Shown here piece after piece: positions 15,117-18,435 of a stretch of 18,435 nucleotides of DNA. The stretch spans positions 1 to 18,435 of the forward strand of contig JAZSBH010000023.1 of assembly GCA_045602325.1 (NCBI GenBank), written 5' to 3'. The notes beneath the pieces were generated by a model. It was not told the DNA's origin, ran no database searches, and worked only from the letters and a program-made list of their open reading frames with translations. A program made the translations under genes and the position numbers. This DNA is from CAMEON01 sp045602325. Lineage in GTDB: Bacteria; Bacillota; Clostridia; Oscillospirales; CAG-272. The number at the start of each line of letters is the position of its first letter. Within the stretch, counting starts at the first letter, position 1.

Positions 15117-16178
15117 TCAGAAAAGCCAAGTCGTATAGGGGAATACGTTTAGTTTATCCCCTCCTGTATATGCCTGATGGAAAAACCAAAAAGTAAAGAA
15201 GATAACCATGACAACAACGGAAATCTGTGATATCGACTCCCAAATATACTTGGATCTTCGAGCGATCTTAGGAATCAAAACCGGCAAAAACAGCAGGAAA
15301 TAATAGTTGATACGCATAACCAGCGTATGAACCGGTGCAAAACATTGAATGAAAACAGATAAAACGAGAATATTACGCATGGCAATGATGTCTTGATCCA
15401 GTTTTGATTCATCCGGTATGACATACGAATAAACAACGAACAAGACCAACAAAATTAATATGGTGTAGGCACCGGTATCCGAGATCTCGTAATTGTTTTC
15501 CCCTGTAAACAGCAAGACCAGTCGAAAAATGGGTTTATTCAAGATCAATACGAGCAGTGCGGCGGGAGCCAGAAACAGCATCCATTTTTTTGTGATCGAT
15601 AGATGATACAGCGGGTACAGAAACAGGATGACCCATCCTGAATGGTGGAACAGCACGGCAATGAGCACCACCAATGCAAAACGAAACAATTTTTTATTCT
15701 TGGCGTAATACCAAGCAGGCACGACCAACGCCATAGCCAATATTTGACGCAAGCCCGAAAAATAAATGGTAAAGGGTGCTACTGTCAGAAACAATGCTAT
15801 GGTCAAAACCGCATTTTCGGATTCTTTATGATAAAAGTAAAATATGGGGATCAGGGACAAAAGGGCTACCACGGCAACAAAAGCATGAAAGTCTGTCGTG
15901 ACATACTGAAACAGCTTAACGAAAATAAAATAGCCAATGTCTTTCGCCCCCGTAATACCGGGCTCCCATTCAGTCATGTTTGCTTGATTGAAGGTATACT
16001 GATACCGAATCAAATCGGTGCCACAGCTTATATCTCTGAACGCCAATAATGCTATGAGGATCACAAAAAACGACGTGATGGTTATTTTCCGTGATACATA
16101 ATCGTCCTCGTATTCCTTGCGCTTGAAAACCAGCGACAAAAAATACGGAACCACAACCATGATATAATATGGTAACAT
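15117..16178 (-). CDS. EpsG-like membrane protein
   Basis: A 353-residue polytopic membrane protein with about ten hydrophobic helices, matching the EpsG family (PF14897) of exopolysaccharide loci, probably a polymerase-like step in glycan assembly. Family marks are FRDISCGTDLIRYQ (47-60), the helix starting SGLRQILAMAL (141-151) and VLFHHSGWV further on. A start at 16256 is possible but has no ribosome site; the ATG at 16178 follows GAGAGG and fits a leader of about 90 bases from the promoter at 16272-16300. First gene of the operon. Polymerase function is inferred from family and context. Confidence 0.88.
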   Translation of the reverse strand: MLPYYIMVVVPYFLSLVFKRKEYEDDYVSRKITITSFFVILIALLAFRDISCGTDLIRYQYTFNQANMTEWEPGITGAKDIGYFIFVKLFQYVTTDFHAFVAVVALLSLIPIFYFYHKESENAVLTIALFLTVAPFTIYFSGLRQILAMALVVPAWYYAKNKKLFRFALVVLIAVLFHHSGWVILFLYPLYHLSITKKWMLFLAPAALLVLILNKPIFRLVLLFTGENNYEISDTGAYTILILLVLFVVYSYVIPDESKLDQDIIAMRNILVLSVFIQCFAPVHTLVMRINYYFLLFLPVLIPKIARRSKYIWESISQISVVVMVIFFTFWFFHQAYTGGDKLNVFPYTTWLF

Positions 16179-16271
16179 AAAAGCCTCTCTGTAGATGATC
16201 GATCTGAACGCCACTTGCTTTCGGACGCTCCTGACTTCTGCCGGTAAATCCATCACCGGATATCTTATAAT

Positions 16272-16300
16272 ATGATATCACATATTTAATTTTTTGTCAA
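16272..16300 (-). promoter_or_regulatory. Sigma-A promoter of the polysaccharide operon
   Basis: Minus strand TTGACA (16295-16300), 17-bp AT-rich spacer, TATCAT (16272-16277). The -35 is a perfect consensus match. It gives a leader of about 90 bases before the EpsG start. Confidence 0.8.
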
Positions 16301-16622
16301 TATCTCCCCTGCTTTTTCTTATTCCGACAGAGATCGACGGCTTTCGCCTTGGATCATCCCTGCAACCATCTGAATCAGCAGTGCTCAGCGAACCACGGCA
16401 GGATATTTCACCGTATCCCCGTAAAAAGTCGAATCCGTGTAACAATTACCATTCATATCAGGTCTAAAACCGCTCACAATAATACCAGAGCCGCGCGAGA
16501 CACAAAGACGAGCCCTACGGGACGTCCTTGTGAAAACCCGTTCGGGCTCGATGATATAGATTTCCGAACCTGTTCCCAGGAACAGAATCGGATCAGACAG
16601 AATCAAAAGAGGAGTCAAAACT
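16301..16622. other. Non-coding stretch with hairpins upstream of the spore protein gene
   Basis: No convincing gene lies here; several reading frames are open but none has a ribosome site and family-like content. It holds a 12-bp interrupted stem (CGAGCCC-t-ACGGG at 16509-16521 with CCCGT-tc-GGGCTCG at 16537-16550) and a 7-bp inverted repeat CTGTTCC-ca-GGAACAG (16570-16585), both within about 115 bases of the next start. A sporulation sigma-G promoter would be expected but no clear one was found. These stems may be part of the leader of the spore protein mRNA. Confidence 0.45.
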
Positions 16623-16877
16623 ATGGCAAGCAACAAAACACTTGTTCCCGAAGCAAAGCAGGCACTGAACCAGTTCAAGATGGAGGCCGCCTCGGAGGTT
16701 GGCGTCAACCTGAACCAGGGTTATAACGGCGATCTGACCTCCCGTCAGGCCGGTTCCATCGGTGGCCAGATGGTCAACAATATGAACCCCGTACGAACTA
16801 TGAGATTTGAACGTCATAACCGCATATCGCAAGGACACAAGATAACCGTCAAGTACGCGTTTTCCCTTACGGTATAA
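16623..16877 (+). CDS. Alpha/beta-type small acid-soluble spore protein, frameshifted tail
   Basis: Small DNA-binding protein that coats and protects spore DNA. The first 54 residues match alpha/beta SASP well: VPEAKQALNQFKMEAASEVGV (8-28, split over the protease-site region) and TSRQAGSIGGQMVNNM (39-54). The ATG follows GAGGAG with 8 bases between. After residue 56 the frame reads into a 28-residue tail, MRFERHN...AFSLTV, unlike any SASP. Removing one C from the CCCC run at 16787-16790 gives NPYEL and a stop at 16801-16803, a 59-residue protein of normal SASP length. So a one-base frameshift or a sequencing error is likely. Identity as SASP is firm; the C terminus is doubtful. Confidence 0.85.
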   Translation: MASNKTLVPEAKQALNQFKMEAASEVGVNLNQGYNGDLTSRQAGSIGGQMVNNMNPVRTMRFERHNRISQGHKITVKYAFSLTV

Positions 16878-16914
16878 GGCTTTGATGAAATAAAAGTACG
16901 GAGGAACAAACCAA

Positions 16915-17289
16915 ATGAAAGAAGCAAAGACCATCTACGAACAACTTGGAGGTACATACCGCGAGGAAAAAGGCAACCTCGTTCCCGACGTGGAGCTGCC
17001 CGAACAGAAGCCAATCGGCAAATACGGAAAGATGCACCTTGACTACCTCAAGCAACATCGTCGCGGAAGGTACTCCGCCCTGCTCGGCGAAGGACGGCTC
17101 AACACCTACCTCTCCGAGATCGACGAACAGGCACACGAAATGCTGATCTCTCTGACAGTAGAGTTTGCTAAGGCTCAAGGTATCGACGAACACCTCAAGG
17201 CGACCGACCAAATGCGGTGGGTGCAGATGATGAACAACGTCAGATCACAAGCAGAAGAAATTGTCGTCAATGAACTGCTCTATGCCTAA
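16915..17289 (+). CDS. tnpV: TnpV-like transposon-encoded protein
   Basis: A 124-residue protein matching the TnpV family (PF14198) carried by Tn4451-like mobilisable elements and related integrative elements of Clostridia. Family features are the start KTIYEQLGGTY (5-15), LPEQKPIGKYGKMHLDYLK (28-46), RLNTYLSEIDEQAHEM (61-76) and a helical C-terminal half, QMRWVQMMNNVRSQAEEIV (99-117). Function in transposition is not established for the family. The ATG follows GGAGG (16900-16904). No recombinase, relaxase or integrase gene is near in this window, so it looks like a remnant or the edge of an element. It starts 37 bases after the spore protein ORF. Confidence 0.88.
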   Translation: MKEAKTIYEQLGGTYREEKGNLVPDVELPEQKPIGKYGKMHLDYLKQHRRGRYSALLGEGRLNTYLSEIDEQAHEMLISLTVEFAKAQGIDEHLKATDQMRWVQMMNNVRSQAEEIVVNELLYA

Positions 17290-17335
17290 AGCAACAAAAG
17301 AAAATATCTTCCAAGCAAATGATTCTCGTGTAAAA

Positions 17336-17453
17336 TCCCTTGTCTGTGCATATACTATTATCGGGTGGAAATCCCGTAAGAGAAATGGAATAATTTTTTT
17401 CGATAAAAGGTATTGCATTTTTCTTAAAAGTATGGTATAATACAGACAAGGGA
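17336..17453. repeat. 12-bp inverted repeat flanking the DUF3800 promoter
   Basis: TCCCTTGTCTGT (17336-17347) and its exact complement ACAGACAAGGGA (17442-17453), 118 bp end to end. The right arm begins inside the transcript, just after the -10 box. The sequence just inside each arm is partly similar (AGTAT near both), suggesting an old inverted duplication or terminal repeats of a small element. Confidence 0.6.
17413..17441 (+). promoter_or_regulatory. Sigma-A promoter for DUF3800 gene
   Basis: TTGCAT (17413-17418), 17-bp spacer, extended -10 TGGTATAAT (TATAAT at 17436-17441). Transcription would start near 17448, giving a leader of about 80 bases. Confidence 0.8.
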
Positions 17454-17456
17454 AAC

Positions 17457-17515
17457 GGGCTGGTCGTAAGACCCGGGTCCACCTGCGGCGGGGATGTTCC
17501 CCGCCATTTTCTTTT
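17457..17515 (+). promoter_or_regulatory. Structured leader with attenuator-like hairpin
   Basis: Between promoter and start codon lies a GC-rich leader. GGTC-GTAA-GACC (17462-17473) overlaps a 10-bp palindrome GACCCGGGTC (17470-17479), so these pairings are mutually exclusive. Then GGCGGGG (17487-17493) pairs with CCCCGCC (17499-17505) and is followed by ATTTTCTTTT, which has the form of an intrinsic terminator before the gene. A conditional attenuator is inferred; no ligand or peptide is identified. Confidence 0.6.
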
Positions 17516-17527
17516 GGAAGGAGTGGA

Positions 17528-18220
17528 ATGATGAACGAACTAAGTATATTCGTTGATGAGTCGGGCGATTTCGGTTCATACGAGCCTCACGCGCCTTTCT
17601 ATTTGTTTACACTCGTATTCCATAACCAAAGTAACTCTATCGAGGATCAGATCAGTCACTTGGAACACGGGCTTGCCGACGTTGGCTTTGATGTGAAGCA
17701 TTGCTTCCACGCAGGCCCTATCATTCGTCGCGAGGAAGATTATCAAAACTTCACAATTTCTGAGCGCAGAAAATGCCTCAACCGTATCTTAACGTTTGCC
17801 AAAAATTGCGAGATATCCTATATCACCTTTTCAATTGAAAAGAAACATGTGTCGGATTCGCTTGGCTTGACAGTCGCGCTCTCAAAGCAGCTTTCAGCAT
17901 TTATCCGTGAGGAATACACTTTCTTTTCTCAATTTGATAAAATCATAGTTTACTATGATAACGGGCAGGTTGAGTTAAACAAACTCTTGGCATCGGTCTT
18001 CACGGTTATGCTTCCACAGGCAGAGTTTCGTAAGGTAATACCCGCTGATTACAGACTATTCCAAGTCGCCGATCTTTTCTGTACGTTTGAACTTATCTGC
18101 CTCAAGGACGAGCGTCATATTCTATCCAAGTCCGAGGAAGCCTTCTTCGGCTCTATGCGAGATATGCGAAAGAACTATCTAAAGCCAATGTACAAGAAAC
18201 GCTACAAGGAGTTAAAGTGA
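17528..18220 (+). CDS. DUF3800 domain protein (RNase H-like fold)
   Basis: A 230-residue protein of the DUF3800 family (PF12686), predicted to have an RNase H-like fold and possibly nuclease activity; members occur on phages, mobile elements and in defence-rich regions. The hallmark start FVDESG (8-13) gives the first acidic residues (D10, E11), with YYDNGQ (142-147, D144) and FQVADLFC (178-185, D182) as probable further catalytic positions, plus HCFHAGPI (58-65). Two adjacent ATGs exist; the first at 17528 follows GGAAGGAG. The gene follows its own promoter and structured leader. Its base composition is more AT-rich and its codon use less GC-biased than the left-hand genes, fitting transfer. 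Activity is unproven. Confidence 0.85.
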   Translation: MMNELSIFVDESGDFGSYEPHAPFYLFTLVFHNQSNSIEDQISHLEHGLADVGFDVKHCFHAGPIIRREEDYQNFTISERRKCLNRILTFAKNCEISYITFSIEKKHVSDSLGLTVALSKQLSAFIREEYTFFSQFDKIIVYYDNGQVELNKLLASVFTVMLPQAEFRKVIPADYRLFQVADLFCTFELICLKDERHILSKSEEAFFGSMRDMRKNYLKPMYKKRYKELK

Positions 18221-18221
18221 T

Positions 18222-18299
18222 ATGGCTACCGAAGATATCAAAAAGGCGACCACCGAACTGATGCGCGAACTTCAAAAGGGCGAAGCAAGCGCCAAATAA
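18222..18299 (+). CDS. 25-residue ORF, possible truncated antitoxin
   Basis: A short ORF, MATEDIKKATTELMRELQKG then EASAK, starting two bases after the DUF3800 stop and preceded by AAGGAG about 10 bases upstream. It is predicted to be one charged helix. The pattern ELxxELxKGxxSA resembles the N-terminal part of some short RelB/StbD-like antitoxins, which continue with an acidic GW segment missing here. That likeness is by eye and weak. It may be a truncated antitoxin, a small partner of the DUF3800 protein, or chance coding. Closely followed by a terminator. Confidence 0.45.
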   Translation: MATEDIKKATTELMRELQKGEASAK

Positions 18300-18338
18300 A
18301 CATCCACCCGCCAAGCGCAATGTCATTAAGTTAAGAAA

Positions 18339-18374
18339 AGAACCAAGTTCAGAAATGGACTTGGCTCTTTTTTT
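18339..18374 (+). terminator. Intrinsic terminator of the DUF3800 unit
   Basis: Stem AGAACCAAGTTC (18339-18350) with GGACTTGGCTCT (18357-18368), one mismatch and one G-U pair, 6-base loop, followed by a run of T to 18374. It ends the DUF3800 and 25-codon ORF unit. Confidence 0.85.
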
Positions 18375-18435
18375 GCAAAAAAGTTAAAGAATTTTTGAAA
18401 AAGGGGTTGACAAAAAGGAAAAAGTGTGCGGGCGA

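Noticed and set aside
16440..16510. Search for a sporulation sigma-G promoter before the SASP gene
   Set aside because: TTCATA with CACAATAA at about 17 bp is only a loose match and cannot be supported.
16385..16708. A 107-codon minus-strand frame upstream of the spore protein gene
   Set aside because: It runs through the SASP start and ribosome site; the part outside is not recognisable as a protein family.
18407..18412. TTGACA near the right edge as a new promoter
   Set aside because: At 17 bp the sequence is GGGCGA, not a -10 box, and the window ends there.

Overview
The window looks like a chromosomal segment from an uncultured, spore-forming member of the Clostridia (Firmicutes). Supporting signs are purine-rich Shine-Dalgarno sequences (GGAGG/AAGGAG types), sigma-A promoters often with an extended -10 (TGnTATAAT), a Gram-positive lipoprotein signal (LASC), an alpha/beta-type small acid-soluble spore protein, a PadR/DUF1700/DUF4097 operon and a TnpV transposon protein. 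No rRNA, tRNA or CRISPR array was seen. Genus-level placement is not possible from this alone.

Layout, left to right. (1) 1-148: two strong perfect hairpins, REP-like. (2) 149-2117, minus strand: prmC then ddl, a small housekeeping operon. (3) 2278-4135, plus strand: a small three-helix membrane protein, a family 2 glycosyltransferase and a stand-alone protein of the sensory-rhodopsin-transducer (ASRT) family, closed by a clear terminator. (4) 4154-4359: a hairpin-rich, probably non-autonomous repeat element. (5) 4372-6320, minus strand: a tightly overlapping operon for a PadR regulator, a DUF1700 membrane protein and a DUF4097 predicted beta-helix protein, with an operator-like dyad on its promoter. 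(6) 6359-6539, minus strand: a 34-residue single-helix microprotein with its own terminator. (7) Divergent genes from about 7600: a radical SAM PflX-like enzyme (minus) and cinA (plus), followed by a 6-phosphofructokinase with unusual active-site residues. (8) 10330-11945: a solitary solute-binding lipoprotein with its own promoter and terminator. (9) 11945-16300, minus strand: a three-gene surface-polysaccharide operon (EpsG-like protein, WcaC-like glycosyltransferase, and a LicD-glycosyltransferase fusion) with a good promoter. (10) 16301-18435, plus strand: an accessory region holding a spore-protein gene with an apparent one-base frameshift, a tnpV gene, a promoter inside a 12-bp inverted repeat, a structured leader with an attenuator-like hairpin, a DUF3800 gene and a 25-codon ORF that may be a truncated antitoxin.

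How the parts may work together. The left part is mostly core metabolism and cell-wall synthesis (Ddl for peptidoglycan, PrmC for translation termination). The two glycosyltransferase regions probably serve surface glycans, and the LicD domain suggests a phosphodiester-linked decoration. The PadR operon probably autoregulates a membrane-stress or envelope module. The right end looks like the edge of a decayed or captured mobile element carrying a DUF3800 cargo gene. The most unusual items are the LicD-GT fusion, the DUF3800 unit with its structured leader, the frameshifted spore-protein gene, the orphan ASRT protein, and the phosphofructokinase with changes at two normally conserved substrate-site positions. 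Family assignments come from reading motifs by eye; no database search was possible.
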